Part shown: positions 52,056-60,743 of the stretch, in pieces
How positions within the stretch are numbered: position 1 is the first letter of the stretch
Layout of the letters: each line of letters opens with the position of its first letter
From: Phycisphaerales bacterium
Lineage (GTDB): Bacteria > Planctomycetota > Phycisphaerae > Phycisphaerales > UBA1924
Reading direction: 5' to 3'
Assembly: GCA_019744815.1 (NCBI GenBank)
Contig: JAIEUA010000012.1
Coordinates: forward strand, 124,001 to 188,000
Length of the DNA: 64,000 nt
Notes under the pieces: model-generated
Database searches by the model: none
Seen by the model: only the letters and a program-made list of their open reading frames with translations
Told to the model about the DNA's origin: nothing
Translations under genes and position numbers: made by a program

Positions 52056-53285
52056 TCAGAGACGCTCGAAGACGGGCAGCGCGCCCACCAGCGGCTTCAC
52101 GTAATCGATGAAGGCTTGGCTGACGTCGTTCGTGCCCTTGAGGAACTCCTTGGGCATGTGCTTGGTCTTGGCGGCCACATCAGTGAGCTCGATGCGCTTG
52201 TACTCGCAGCGGTAGGGCGTGCCGGGGGCGCGGATGAGAGCGATCGAGCCGTCGAGCTCGCCGGCGGCCGCGGCTCGCGCGGCAACGCGACCGGCTTCGC
52301 GGGCTTCCTGCTTGTCCACGACGCTCGCGTCGGGCCAGCAACGCTGGAGGTAGCCGAAGGTATCGGCGCGAACCCGCGGGGGCTTGCCGTCCTTGCCCTT
52401 GATCTTGCTCTTGATGAGATCGGAGAGCTGGTCGCCGAGTGCGCCGGAGCCTGAGAGCTGCACGTTGCCGTGGCTGTCGGTCTGGGCGTTCTTGATGAGC
52501 TTGGCGCCGATGGCCTCGCCCTTGGCGTCCTGGATGCCCTCGCTGACGGCGATCTGGCAGCGGCCGAGTTTGCTGTAGACCTTCTCGACGTCGGCGATGA
52601 ACTGGTCGGTGTCGAAGGCGACTTCGGGAACGTAAACAAGGTGCGGGCCGTCGTCGTCGCGGTTGCAGACGGTGCGGGCGAGGGCGCTGGCGGCGGTGAG
52701 GAAGCCGGCGTGGCGGCCCATGATGACGTTGATCTTGATGCCCGGCAGCGAGCGGTTGTCGAGGTTGTCGGCGGCGAAGGCGGTGGCGACAAAGCGGGCG
52801 GCGCTGGGGAAGCCGGGGGTGTGGTCGTTGACGGGCAGGTCGTTGTCGACGGTCTTGGGGACGTGGAAGCAGCGGAGCTCGTAGCCGCTGGCGCGGGCGA
52901 GCTCGTTGACAATGCGGCAGGTGTCGCTGCTATCGTTGCCGCCGGCGTAGAAGAAGTAGCGGATGTTGTGCTGTTCGCAGGCCTTGAGGATCTTGGCGCA
53001 GTACTCCTTGTCGGGCTTGTCGCGCGAGGAGCCGAGGGCGGCGGAGGGCGTGTTGGCGATGCGCTCGAGGCGATCCTGTGGGATCTCGGAGAGGTCGACG
53101 AGGTCGCCCCTGGTCAGGCCGTTGACGCCGTGACGCATGCCGAAGATCTTCTGAACGTTGCCCGTGGCCATGAGGCCGGAGCGGACGCCCTCGACGACGC
53201 CGACGAGCGACTGGTTGATGACCGCGGTGGGGCCGCCGGATTGACCGACGACGGCGTTGCCGGTGAGAAGCTTTGCACCTGCCAT
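52056..53285 (-). CDS. 6-phosphofructokinase, diphosphate-dependent type
   Basis: 409 residues; GGAGG lies 5 bases before the ATG at 53285. It phosphorylates fructose-6-phosphate in glycolysis and, with diphosphate as donor, does so reversibly. Motifs: VVGQSGGPTAVINQSLVGVV, FFYAGGNDSSDT, HVPKTVDNDLPVNDHTPGFP, VIMGRHAGFLTA and PEVAFDTDQF. In ATP-type enzymes the sites read GGDGS and a Gly; here Asp follows the Asn, and PKTVDND has the Lys. Both choices favour diphosphate. The Asn in place of the first Asp of GGD is as I recall it from some diphosphate-type relatives. Clean hairpins flank the gene on both sides. Confidence 0.88.
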   Translation of the reverse strand: MAGAKLLTGNAVVGQSGGPTAVINQSLVGVVEGVRSGLMATGNVQKIFGMRHGVNGLTRGDLVDLSEIPQDRLERIANTPSAALGSSRDKPDKEYCAKILKACEQHNIRYFFYAGGNDSSDTCRIVNELARASGYELRCFHVPKTVDNDLPVNDHTPGFPSAARFVATAFAADNLDNRSLPGIKINVIMGRHAGFLTAASALARTVCNRDDDGPHLVYVPEVAFDTDQFIADVEKVYSKLGRCQIAVSEGIQDAKGEAIGAKLIKNAQTDSHGNVQLSGSGALGDQLSDLIKSKIKGKDGKPPRVRADTFGYLQRCWPDASVVDKQEAREAGRVAARAAAAGELDGSIALIRAPGTPYRCEYKRIELTDVAAKTKHMPKEFLKGTNDVSQAFIDYVKPLVGALPVFERL

Positions 53286-53628
53286 AAGAACCTCCGTGTA
53301 GAGATGGATGTTACGGAGGGAGAAGGAGATTGGCACGCGGGAGCGCCGCAAAGGCGACGCAGAGGGTTGTCGATGCGGGAGTTGTGGGCGGGAGTGAGGG
53401 TGGGCGACGCCAACCCACCAAGGCGAGCCCGGGCGTCCTCGCCCCGGTGCGGAGGCTGAGGTTCGGAAGGGTCGATCGAGCGAGAGCGGTTTGGGAATGC
53501 AAAGCGGCGGGTGATTCGAGAGCGTCGGTGCGCGGGGCGAGGACGCCCCGGCTCGCTGGTGGCGGTGTAGGTGTCGGTGTTTGGATTGGAGTACAGGCGC
53601 GACGACCGTGCACGGGCCATGGTCGCGA
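53286..53628. other. 343-bp gap with an inverted pair of palindromic repeats
   Basis: No convincing gene. The stretch holds two palindromic repeats in opposite orientation (listed separately) and the promoter region of the phosphofructokinase gene on the minus strand. Reading frames here follow the GC pattern of the repeat and show no family motifs. Confidence 0.5.
53423..53556. repeat. Inverted pair of REP-like palindromes (BIME-like)
   Basis: Arm 53423-53446 and arm 53533-53556 are inverted copies of 24 bases that match at 23. Each arm folds by itself: CCGGGCG-TCCT-CGCCCCGG in the first and CGGGGCG-AGGA-CGCCCCG in the second, GC stems with 4-base loops. The 86 bases between are unique. This is the design of bacterial interspersed mosaic elements built from REP units. 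Copies elsewhere in the genome are expected but cannot be checked here. Confidence 0.65.
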
Positions 53629-54246
53629 TCAGCTCCGCCGCATGATCTCGACGATCCACTCGGGCGTCTCGGCGAGGAAGCTGCGGACGACGCGGGCTCG
53701 TGAGAAGTAGTAGATGGAGGTGAGCCCGGGGAGCAGCAGTCCGAGCACAGCCAGCGTGCCGTAGAGGCCGTACGTGACGGCGGACGTGATATTCGCCGCC
53801 ATGGCGTCGATTTGCGGATCGCCGCTCTGAAGCGCGGCGCCGAGCGGTTGACGGAGCGAGGTCGCGAGCGACCAGGTGGCGTACGCGACCAGCAGCGCGG
53901 CGAGCCCGATCTGGTTCCAGCCGAGCACCTTCGCACCGGCGGGATCGGCCCGGCGGAGCATGGCGCTGCCGCGCAGTTCATTGAGGGAGACCAGCAACAG
54001 TCCGATCCCCACGGCCCAGGCGGACCAGTCGCTGAAGATCGCGAACGCCAGCGACACACAGGCGAAGACAAGCATCGACCAGCCGCTCAGTGCGGCGACG
54101 GATGCGGCGCGGCGGACCTTCTTGGCCCGGCGCTTGGCGTCGGAGAGTTGCTGAAGATGCTGGGGCGAAAGCGGGTTCGCGTGATCGGAAGACGAGGCGG
54201 CACGCGCGGCTCCGGTCGGGTCGGGATGGTCGGCGGGTGCGGGCAT
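53629..54246 (-). CDS. Predicted membrane protein with four helices
   Basis: 205 residues from the ATG at 54246; a further in-frame ATG at 54276 is preceded by a -10-like GATACC and would add 10 residues. A Pro/Ser/Ala-rich soluble start is followed by basic residues (SDAKRRAKKVRRAA). Four hydrophobic segments come next: SMLVFACVSLAFAIF, WAVGIGLLLVSLNELRG, IGLAALLVAYATWSLA and TYGLYGTLAVLGLLLPGLTS. It ends IYYFSRARVVRSFLAETPEW, a cytosolic helix. I do not recognise the family. It is divergent from the sorting-tail gene and lies upstream of the phosphofructokinase gene on the same strand, 343 bp apart. Confidence 0.7.
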   Translation of the reverse strand: MPAPADHPDPTGAARAASSSDHANPLSPQHLQQLSDAKRRAKKVRRAASVAALSGWSMLVFACVSLAFAIFSDWSAWAVGIGLLLVSLNELRGSAMLRRADPAGAKVLGWNQIGLAALLVAYATWSLATSLRQPLGAALQSGDPQIDAMAANITSAVTYGLYGTLAVLGLLLPGLTSIYYFSRARVVRSFLAETPEWIVEIMRRS

Positions 54247-54507
54247 GGAGGGGAACGAGGTAGCCGCAGCGTGCATGCAGTGGTATCGGCTCGCGGCCCG
54301 TGCCATTGGCAGCAGGAGTCGCGGCAGAGAACATGGCGAACCTGATCCGGGAGTGCGGGGCCTGCACCGGCAGGTGCCACGGCAGGATACACGCGATAAA
54401 CGGCTCAGGCCTTTCAAACCGACCGGCGGTTCACCCGAGGAACGCAGAACGGTTGCCGAGAGGCGAGGCGGAACGGAGCCTCTGGAGAGCGGCGATCGCC
54501 GCGGGAG

Positions 54508-55227
54508 GTGCGTGTGGTTCGATCGAGTGCTTTCGTTCTGGGTATGGGCATGTTGGCGTCGGCGGCGTCGGCGTCGTTCACGATGTCCGATCCGGGTCGG
54601 TATGCGCCCTCGACCTACTCGACGCTGCTGGAAGCTCGGGCCCGGCTGGACAACGCGGCGGGCCAATCGTGGAAGACCGCCATCTGGGGCTCCTCGACGA
54701 CCGCGCCCGTCGCCACCGGCGGCAACTACACCTCGGATTGGGTGAGCGGGCAGGCGTACCAGTTCCTGTTCAACTACAACGTCGTTTCTGGCCTGGCCTC
54801 CTGGACCATCAACAACCGAACGGTCACGACGACGCTGGCGCTCTCAAGCGGAAAGGGATTGGCCGCGCTGCAGTTCGAGGCTCGCAGCAAGACGGGCAAC
54901 TTCATGACCGCGGTGGAGGGGCTGGAACTGTCTTCTAACGGCGGTTCATTCGCGAGCGTGCCGGGACTGGGATCGCTGGTCTCCACGAACGGATCGTTCC
55001 TCACCTCCGGACCGGTCTACCTGACCCAGAACGTCACCTCGCTGAGCGCTCGCGGTTCGATCAAGTTTGACTTCCAGGGCGGCACGGCGAGCGGCGACAA
55101 TCTGCGCGGTGCCATCCGGCTGTTCGAAGCGGATCAGGCCTCTCCGAACCTCGTGCCGACGCCGGGCGTGCTCGGGTTGGCCGCGATGACCGTGATCGTC
55201 GTGATCCGGCGTGGGCGTCGGGGCTAA
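54508..55227 (+). CDS. Secreted protein with C-terminal PEP-CTERM-type sorting tail
   Basis: 239 residues. A GTG start with GGGAGG directly upstream leads into a signal peptide (RSSAFVLGMGMLASAASA). The second GTG at 54514 has the better spacing. The body has DPGRYAPSTYSTLLEARARL, NAAGQSWKTAIWGSSTTAPV and LASWTINNRTVTTTLALSSG, which recall choice-of-anchor domain proteins that carry variable sorting tails. The end is VPTPGVLGLAAMTVIVVIRR plus Arg/Gly residues, matching the VPTPG tail of the gene at 27.7 kb. It is exported and probably processed by an exosortase elsewhere. Confidence 0.8.
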   Translation: MRVVRSSAFVLGMGMLASAASASFTMSDPGRYAPSTYSTLLEARARLDNAAGQSWKTAIWGSSTTAPVATGGNYTSDWVSGQAYQFLFNYNVVSGLASWTINNRTVTTTLALSSGKGLAALQFEARSKTGNFMTAVEGLELSSNGGSFASVPGLGSLVSTNGSFLTSGPVYLTQNVTSLSARGSIKFDFQGGTASGDNLRGAIRLFEADQASPNLVPTPGVLGLAAMTVIVVIRRGRRG

Positions 55228-55303
55228 GTGTCGCTTCGGATCGAAGTGGCGGGGGAGTCCGACCCCAAGAAGCCACAGTTGCATCGGACCCCCTTTGATC
55301 CGG

Positions 55304-55309
55304 TACACT
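55304..55309 (+). promoter_or_regulatory. Possible -10 of a leaderless amidohydrolase transcript
   Basis: TACACT ends 7 bases before the ATG at 55317, with TTGCAT (55279-55284) as a possible -35 at a long 19-bp spacing. No ribosome site lies between. This suits a transcript starting at the initiation codon. Confidence 0.35.
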
Positions 55310-55316
55310 CCCGACC

Positions 55317-58300
55317 ATGCGTCACCTCGTGTCGGTCGTTGCCGCATTCGCGGCGTGTGTCGGAGCTTCGGTTCTTTCCAGTTTGAGCAGCGCCCAGACC
55401 GCGCCGAGCGGTCGGGCAACCACGGCCGCGCCCACCAACGGCGTGCGGCGGACGGACCTTGGCTGGCAAGCCTTCACCAACGCGACGTTGCACGTCGCGC
55501 CGGGAAAGTCGGTGCCCAATGCCACGCTGGTGGTTCGCGACGGCAAGATCGCGGCGATCTTGATCGGTGAGGGTGGGAAGCCGGCTCCGACTCCGATCGG
55601 GCCGACGGTGCGGGATTGCACCGGGCTGCACATCTATCCGGGGTTCATTGATGCGTTTGTGGAGGCGGCGACGCCGCTGCCGGACGTGACCGCGCCGGGC
55701 GCCCACTGGAGCAGCAAGGTGCTGCCGCAGCGGAGCGTGCTCGACGGAAACGGCTTGGGCGAGCGGGACGCGGACGCGCTGCGGTCGCAGGGGTTTGTCG
55801 CGGCGGCGTTGGTGCCGGTGAACGCCGAGGCGGGTCGTTCGGGGGCGGGGGATGACGAAGATGTCGGGCCTCAGCCTTCGCGGCAGGGCGGGGTTTTCCG
55901 CGGTCGCGGCGCGGTGGTGAGCCTTGGACGCAAGCCCGAGGGCGTGGGCAGCGAGCGGCCGCCGGTATATCGGGAGGAAGTCTTCCACGCGCTGGCGTTT
56001 GAGCTTTCCGGCGGACGGCGTGCGGCGGTGGACATGAGCGATCCGGAGCGCTGGCCGTCGTACCCGTCGTCGGAAATGGGCGCGATCGCGATGATCCGCC
56101 AGACGCTGAGCGATGCAGATTGGACGGGACAGACGCGCAAGGACGGGTTCGACGTGCCGTCGAGCGCGATCGATGTGCTGATCTCGAAGGACGTGCCCTT
56201 GTATGTCGCGACCGGCGATGAACTCGAAGCCCTGCGGGCGGCGAAGATCGCCAAGGAGTTCGGGCGGAAGCTGATCCTGAAGGGCAGCGGGATGGAGTTC
56301 CGGCGGCTGGACGCGATCGTCGAGGCGGCGGGGACGACCACGCCGGTCGTTGTGCCGCTGACGTTCCCGCGGACGCCGGACGTGGCCACGTTCGGTGCGG
56401 CGGAGGCGGCGGGGCTGCGCGAGCTGATGACGTGGGAGCAGGCGCCGAGCAATCTGCGGCGGTTGAAGGACAGGGGCGTGAAGGTTGCGATCACCTCGGC
56501 GGACCTTCGCCGCAAGGGCGACTTCCGCGGCAACCTTGAGAAAGCGATGCGCTACGGGCTGAGCGGGCAGGACGCGCTGGCGATGCTGACCACCGAGCCC
56601 GCGGCGATTCTGGGCGTGGACAAGGAACTGGGCACGCTCGACGTGGGCAAGTTGGCGAGCTTCGTTGTGGCATCGGGTGACCTCTTCACGCTCGACCTTG
56701 GTGATCTGAAGCCCGCCGAGAAGAAGAAGGCTGAGGCGAAGACAGATGAAAAGACCGGCGAGAAGAAGGGTGACCAGGAAGGCGAGAAGGCCGCCGAGAA
56801 GGAGCCGGCGAAGGACGCCGACAAGGACTCTGGCAAGCCCGGCGACGACCGTGGCGAGAAGAAGGACTCGAAGAAGCCCAAGGCGGAGATCCGCGAGGTG
56901 TACGTTGACGGCGTCCGCTACGAGGTCGCACCGGTCAACGCCGGTGCCCTGGCCGGTACGTGGGACCTGACGATCGATCCCCCGGCGCGGATCAACGACG
57001 GCACGATCGAGCTGGTGATCAGCGAGAGCGGCGAGCTCTCGGTGAAGAAGTCGTTCATCGAAGCCAAGGACGAGAAGGGCAAGCCCAAGGTCGCGACCGT
57101 GAAGGCAAAGGGTGTCGCGTTCGATTCCCGCCGTGTGCAGTTCTCGTTCGATCACGCGCCCTTCGGCGGCGAAGGGATCTACACCGCGACAGCGACGGTG
57201 GCGCCCAACAACGCGTCGATGAGCGGCTTGGCCCGTACTGCCGGCGGCGACGTGCTCAAGTGGCGTGCAGAGCGCAAGGCGACTTCGGAAGACGCCAAGC
57301 CGCTCGAGCCGTCGCTGGTCGGTGTTCATCAGTTGACCCAGATCGACGACAAGCCTCAGGGCGGCTCATTGATCTGCATCCGCAAGGACCGCAAGGTCAC
57401 GCTGCGACAGGGCAACTCGGTGCTGGATGCGGACGATGTGGTGTTCGATGGCTCGACGGTCCGCTACACCGTGGACATGAACAAGCTCCGCAAGGGTGCC
57501 GCGGCCGAGAACGGCAAGACACTCGTCAAGGTGGAGTTCAAGCTCACCGGCGACGAGGTCTCGGGCTCCATGGTGATCCCCGATGGCTCGACGCACACCT
57601 GGAAAGGCGTCCGCAAGAGCGGCGACCCGGAGGTGCTCGCGGACCTGCCCGACGCCCTCGGCTATCCATTCGGCGCGTACGCCCGCGAGGACCGGGAGGA
57701 GTACGCCAAAGCACCCGCGACGATCGTGATCGCCAACGCGACGGTCTGGACGTCGGGTGCGAAGGGGATCATCCCCAAGGGCTACGTGGTGCTCAAGGAC
57801 GGCAAGATCCAGGCGGTCGGTGAGGGTGCGGCTCCGACGGTTGATGGCGCAACGGTCATCGACGCGACGGGCAAGCATGTCACGCCGGGCATCATCGACT
57901 GCCACAGCCATACCGGCATCAGCCGCGGCGTCAACGAGGGCGGTCAGGCGATCACCAGCGAGGTACGGATCCAGGACGTGACCGATCCGGACTCGATCTC
58001 GTGGTACCGGCAGCTCGCCGGCGGCGTGACGACGGTGAACAACCTCCACGGCAGCGCGAACGCGATCGGCGGGCAGAACGCGGTGAACAAGAACCGCTGG
58101 GGTGCGGTTGCTCCAGACGACCTGCACTTCGCGGGGCGCGACACCTATTCGGATGCGAATCCGTACGCGCCGGGCGCGGGCAAGCGGGACGCGATCCCGT
58201 CGGGTGTGAAGTGGGCGCTCGGTGAGAATCCGCGCGCGGTGAACTGGGGCGCGGCGGAGGCAAGGCGTCGGTACCCGCAGACACGCATGGGTGTCGAGAC

Positions 58301-59204
58301 GATCATCCGCGATCGCCTGACGGCGGCGCGGGAGTATCGGCGTGCATGGGCGGCGTGGGCCGCCGGTGCCCGCGGGACCAAGGACGCTCCGGTGCTGCCG
58401 CCGCGGCGTGATCTCGAGCTCGAGGCGCTGGCCGAGGTCCTCGAAGGCACGCGGCTCGTGCACTGCCACAGCTATCGCCAGGACGAGATCGTCATGCTGG
58501 CTCGCGTGGCCAAGGAGTTCGGATTCCAGATCGGCACGTTCCAGCACATTCTCGAGGGCTACAAGGCCGCGGTGGAGGTTCGGGATTCCTCACGCGGCGC
58601 GAGCGCGTTCTCGGATTGGTGGAACTTCAAGCTCGAAGTGCAGGACGCGATCGCGCAGGGTCCGACGCTGATGCATGAGGTCGGCGTGGTTGTCAGCTAC
58701 AACAGCGACAGCGACGAGATGGCCCGGCGCTTGAATCTCGAGGCCGCCAAGGCGGTCAAGTACGGCGGCGTGAGCGAGGCCGAGGCGCTGAAGTTCGTCA
58801 CGATCAATCCCGCGATTCAGCTCGGCATCGAGGCGAAGACGGGCAGCCTCGAAGTCGGGAAGGACGCGGACGTGGTGGTCTGGTCGGGGAATCCGCTGTC
58901 TGTGTCGACGCGGGCCGAGCGGACGATCATCGACGGCCGCGTGATGTTCTCGCTGGATCTCGACAAGACTCTGCGCGATCAGAACAAGCAGCACCGCGAG
59001 CGGATCGTGCAGAAGCTCAAGAAGGAAGGCCCAACCCGCGGCGGAGCGGACGAGGGATCCAGGGACTCGAGCGAAGGCGACGCGGCCATGCTGACCGAGG
59101 CCGACCTGGCTCGTGACCGGTGGATCCTCGATCGGCTGAACCGACGTGGCTCGCTCGACCCGAACATGCCGGGCGTCTGCGGCTGCGGCGTGTTGCACGA
59201 GTAG
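55317..59204 (+). CDS. Large exported amidohydrolase with tandem domains, N-terminal one lacking metal ligands
   Basis: 1295 residues with a signal peptide (RHLVSVVAAFAACVGASVLS). Residues about 50-460 look like an amidohydrolase domain without the metal motif: the strand reads LHIYPGFIDAFVEAA where relatives have xGxIDxHxH. A Lys/Glu/Asp-rich linker spans about 461-524. Two beta-rich modules follow (AGTWDLTIDPPARINDGTIE and the later GSMVIPDGSTHTWKGVRKSG). The C-terminal domain from about 798 is intact: HVTPGIIDCHSHTGISRG (HxH near 862), LVHCHSYRQDEIVML, FQIGTFQHILEG and VVVSYNSDSDEMARR. It resembles imidazolonepropionase-like metal-dependent amidohydrolases that cut cyclic amides or isopeptides. 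It probably acts in the periplasm. Confidence 0.85.
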   Translation: MRHLVSVVAAFAACVGASVLSSLSSAQTAPSGRATTAAPTNGVRRTDLGWQAFTNATLHVAPGKSVPNATLVVRDGKIAAILIGEGGKPAPTPIGPTVRDCTGLHIYPGFIDAFVEAATPLPDVTAPGAHWSSKVLPQRSVLDGNGLGERDADALRSQGFVAAALVPVNAEAGRSGAGDDEDVGPQPSRQGGVFRGRGAVVSLGRKPEGVGSERPPVYREEVFHALAFELSGGRRAAVDMSDPERWPSYPSSEMGAIAMIRQTLSDADWTGQTRKDGFDVPSSAIDVLISKDVPLYVATGDELEALRAAKIAKEFGRKLILKGSGMEFRRLDAIVEAAGTTTPVVVPLTFPRTPDVATFGAAEAAGLRELMTWEQAPSNLRRLKDRGVKVAITSADLRRKGDFRGNLEKAMRYGLSGQDALAMLTTEPAAILGVDKELGTLDVGKLASFVVASGDLFTLDLGDLKPAEKKKAEAKTDEKTGEKKGDQEGEKAAEKEPAKDADKDSGKPGDDRGEKKDSKKPKAEIREVYVDGVRYEVAPVNAGALAGTWDLTIDPPARINDGTIELVISESGELSVKKSFIEAKDEKGKPKVATVKAKGVAFDSRRVQFSFDHAPFGGEGIYTATATVAPNNASMSGLARTAGGDVLKWRAERKATSEDAKPLEPSLVGVHQLTQIDDKPQGGSLICIRKDRKVTLRQGNSVLDADDVVFDGSTVRYTVDMNKLRKGAAAENGKTLVKVEFKLTGDEVSGSMVIPDGSTHTWKGVRKSGDPEVLADLPDALGYPFGAYAREDREEYAKAPATIVIANATVWTSGAKGIIPKGYVVLKDGKIQAVGEGAAPTVDGATVIDATGKHVTPGIIDCHSHTGISRGVNEGGQAITSEVRIQDVTDPDSISWYRQLAGGVTTVNNLHGSANAIGGQNAVNKNRWGAVAPDDLHFAGRDTYSDANPYAPGAGKRDAIPSGVKWALGENPRAVNWGAAEARRRYPQTRMGVETIIRDRLTAAREYRRAWAAWAAGARGTKDAPVLPPRRDLELEALAEVLEGTRLVHCHSYRQDEIVMLARVAKEFGFQIGTFQHILEGYKAAVEVRDSSRGASAFSDWWNFKLEVQDAIAQGPTLMHEVGVVVSYNSDSDEMARRLNLEAAKAVKYGGVSEAEALKFVTINPAIQLGIEAKTGSLEVGKDADVVVWSGNPLSVSTRAERTIIDGRVMFSLDLDKTLRDQNKQHRERIVQKLKKEGPTRGGADEGSRDSSEGDAAMLTEADLARDRWILDRLNRRGSLDPNMPGVCGCGVLHE

Positions 59205-59300
59205 CAGCAAACGGCGAAGCAGGACAGTGAAGCGACGAATCAAATCGAATCTTCGGACCGACGGTCGGGTGGCTTGGTAGTTTGTCGATTGGAGCGTGTC

Positions 59301-60719
59301 ATGACTGCAGCGGCGATGCATCGTGTGATCGGGATGGTGGGTGTGGCGGCGGCGATCGGACTGGGTTGTCTGTCGCCGGTACTGGCGCAGGACCTGACGG
59401 TGAAAGCTCCGCCCCAGACTCGGGCGGTGGTGATCCGTGGGGCGACCATCCATCCCGTGAGCTCGGCGCCAATCGAGAACGGCGTGATCATGCTCTCGGG
59501 CGGCAAGATCGAAGGGCTCTACACCGAGCAGCAGTTCGCGGAGATGGAGAAGGTGGCGTCGTGGGCGGCGCCCGGACCGTTGTTCGTGGACGGCAAGGGC
59601 AAGCACGTCTACCCGGGCATGATCGCGTCGTACACCCAACTCGGGCTCGATGAGATCGCGATGCTGGACGCGAGCCGCGACATCAACGAGGCGGGCGACT
59701 TTTCTCCCGAGGTGCGGGCGATCGCGGCGGTGAACGCGGACTCGAACAACCTGACGGTGACGCGATCCAACGGCGTGCTCGCCGCGGGCGTCTTCCCGCA
59801 GGGCGGCACGATGCCCGGGCAGCCGGCGGTGATCAAGCTCGAAGGCTGGACGTGGGAAGAAATGGCTGTGTCGCGTTCGCTCGGAGCGGTGATCGAATGG
59901 CCGGCGATGCGCCCGGTGCAGAGCTTCTTCGTGCGGACGCCCGAGGCCGAGCAGCGGAAGCGCACACGCCAGCAGATCGAGACCATCGACGCCATGTTCC
60001 GTGCGGCCAAGAGCTATGTTGCGGCCAAGAACACGGACCCGTCGACGCCGACGGACCTGCGGTACGAGGCGCTGCGGGCGTGCGTCGAGGGGGATCCAAA
60101 GGCTCGCAAGCCGGTGTACATCACCGCGAACGACGTCGATCAGATCAACGCCGCGGTGGCCTGGGCGGCGGAGCAGGAGCTGCGGTGCGTGATCGTCGGC
60201 GGCTACGACGCGCCGCTGTGCTCGGAACTTCTGAAGAAGCACGATGTGCCGGTGATTGTGCAGGGCACGCTGCGCTTCCCCAAGCGCGACGACTCGGATT
60301 ACAACCAGACGTTCGCACTTCCAGCAAAGCTGAAGGAGCTGGGTGTGCGGTTCAGCATCAGCAGCGGCGAGGAGACGCCGCACGAGCGCAACACGCCGTA
60401 CGCCGCGGGCATGGCGATCGCGCACGGCCTCAGCGAGGACGATGCGATCCGCTCGGTCACGTTGTCGGCAGCTGAGATCCTCGGCGTGGCCGATCACCTT
60501 GGCTCGCTGGAGAAGGGCAAGGACGCGACCGTGATCGTCACGACCGGGTCGCCCCTGGAGATCACGACTCAGATCGTGGACGCGTTCGTGGACGGGAAGC
60601 GGATCGACCTGTCGAACAAGCAGACGAAGCTGTACGACAAGTACAAGGAACGCTACCGGCAGATGGGCGAGCTGAAGAACGAGACCAAGTGGGACGCGGC
60701 GCCCGCCATCAAACCATGA
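59301..60719 (+). CDS. Exported amidohydrolase-fold protein without metal ligands
   Basis: 472 residues; GGAG lies 7 bases before the ATG at 59301. Signal peptide MHRVIGMVGVAAAIGLGCLS ... LAQ. The N-terminal beta-sandwich (TRAVVIRGATIHPVSSAPIE, NGVIMLSGGKIEGLY) and the C-terminal IVTTGSPLEITTQIVDAFVDG are typical amidohydrolase edges. The metal strand reads KHVYPGMIASYTQLGL, where active members have HxH. Other His ligands are replaced too, for example CVIVGGYDAPLCSELLKKHD. AAGMAIAHGLSEDDAIRSVT is kept. It is probably a non-catalytic partner or regulator of the enzyme encoded just upstream (96 bp away), with which it likely forms an operon. Both are exported. Confidence 0.8.
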   Translation: MTAAAMHRVIGMVGVAAAIGLGCLSPVLAQDLTVKAPPQTRAVVIRGATIHPVSSAPIENGVIMLSGGKIEGLYTEQQFAEMEKVASWAAPGPLFVDGKGKHVYPGMIASYTQLGLDEIAMLDASRDINEAGDFSPEVRAIAAVNADSNNLTVTRSNGVLAAGVFPQGGTMPGQPAVIKLEGWTWEEMAVSRSLGAVIEWPAMRPVQSFFVRTPEAEQRKRTRQQIETIDAMFRAAKSYVAAKNTDPSTPTDLRYEALRACVEGDPKARKPVYITANDVDQINAAVAWAAEQELRCVIVGGYDAPLCSELLKKHDVPVIVQGTLRFPKRDDSDYNQTFALPAKLKELGVRFSISSGEETPHERNTPYAAGMAIAHGLSEDDAIRSVTLSAAEILGVADHLGSLEKGKDATVIVTTGSPLEITTQIVDAFVDGKRIDLSNKQTKLYDKYKERYRQMGELKNETKWDAAPAIKP

Positions 60720-60743
60720 ACGCGGCCGCGGCGGTCCACCCGG

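Noticed and set aside
55224..57329. Minus-strand frame of 701 codons across the large amidohydrolase
   Set aside because: Shadow frame; no motif, no ribosome site.
58590..60497. Minus-strand frame of 635 codons across the two amidohydrolase genes
   Set aside because: It spans the intergenic gap antisense to both genes and has Arg/His-rich shadow composition.
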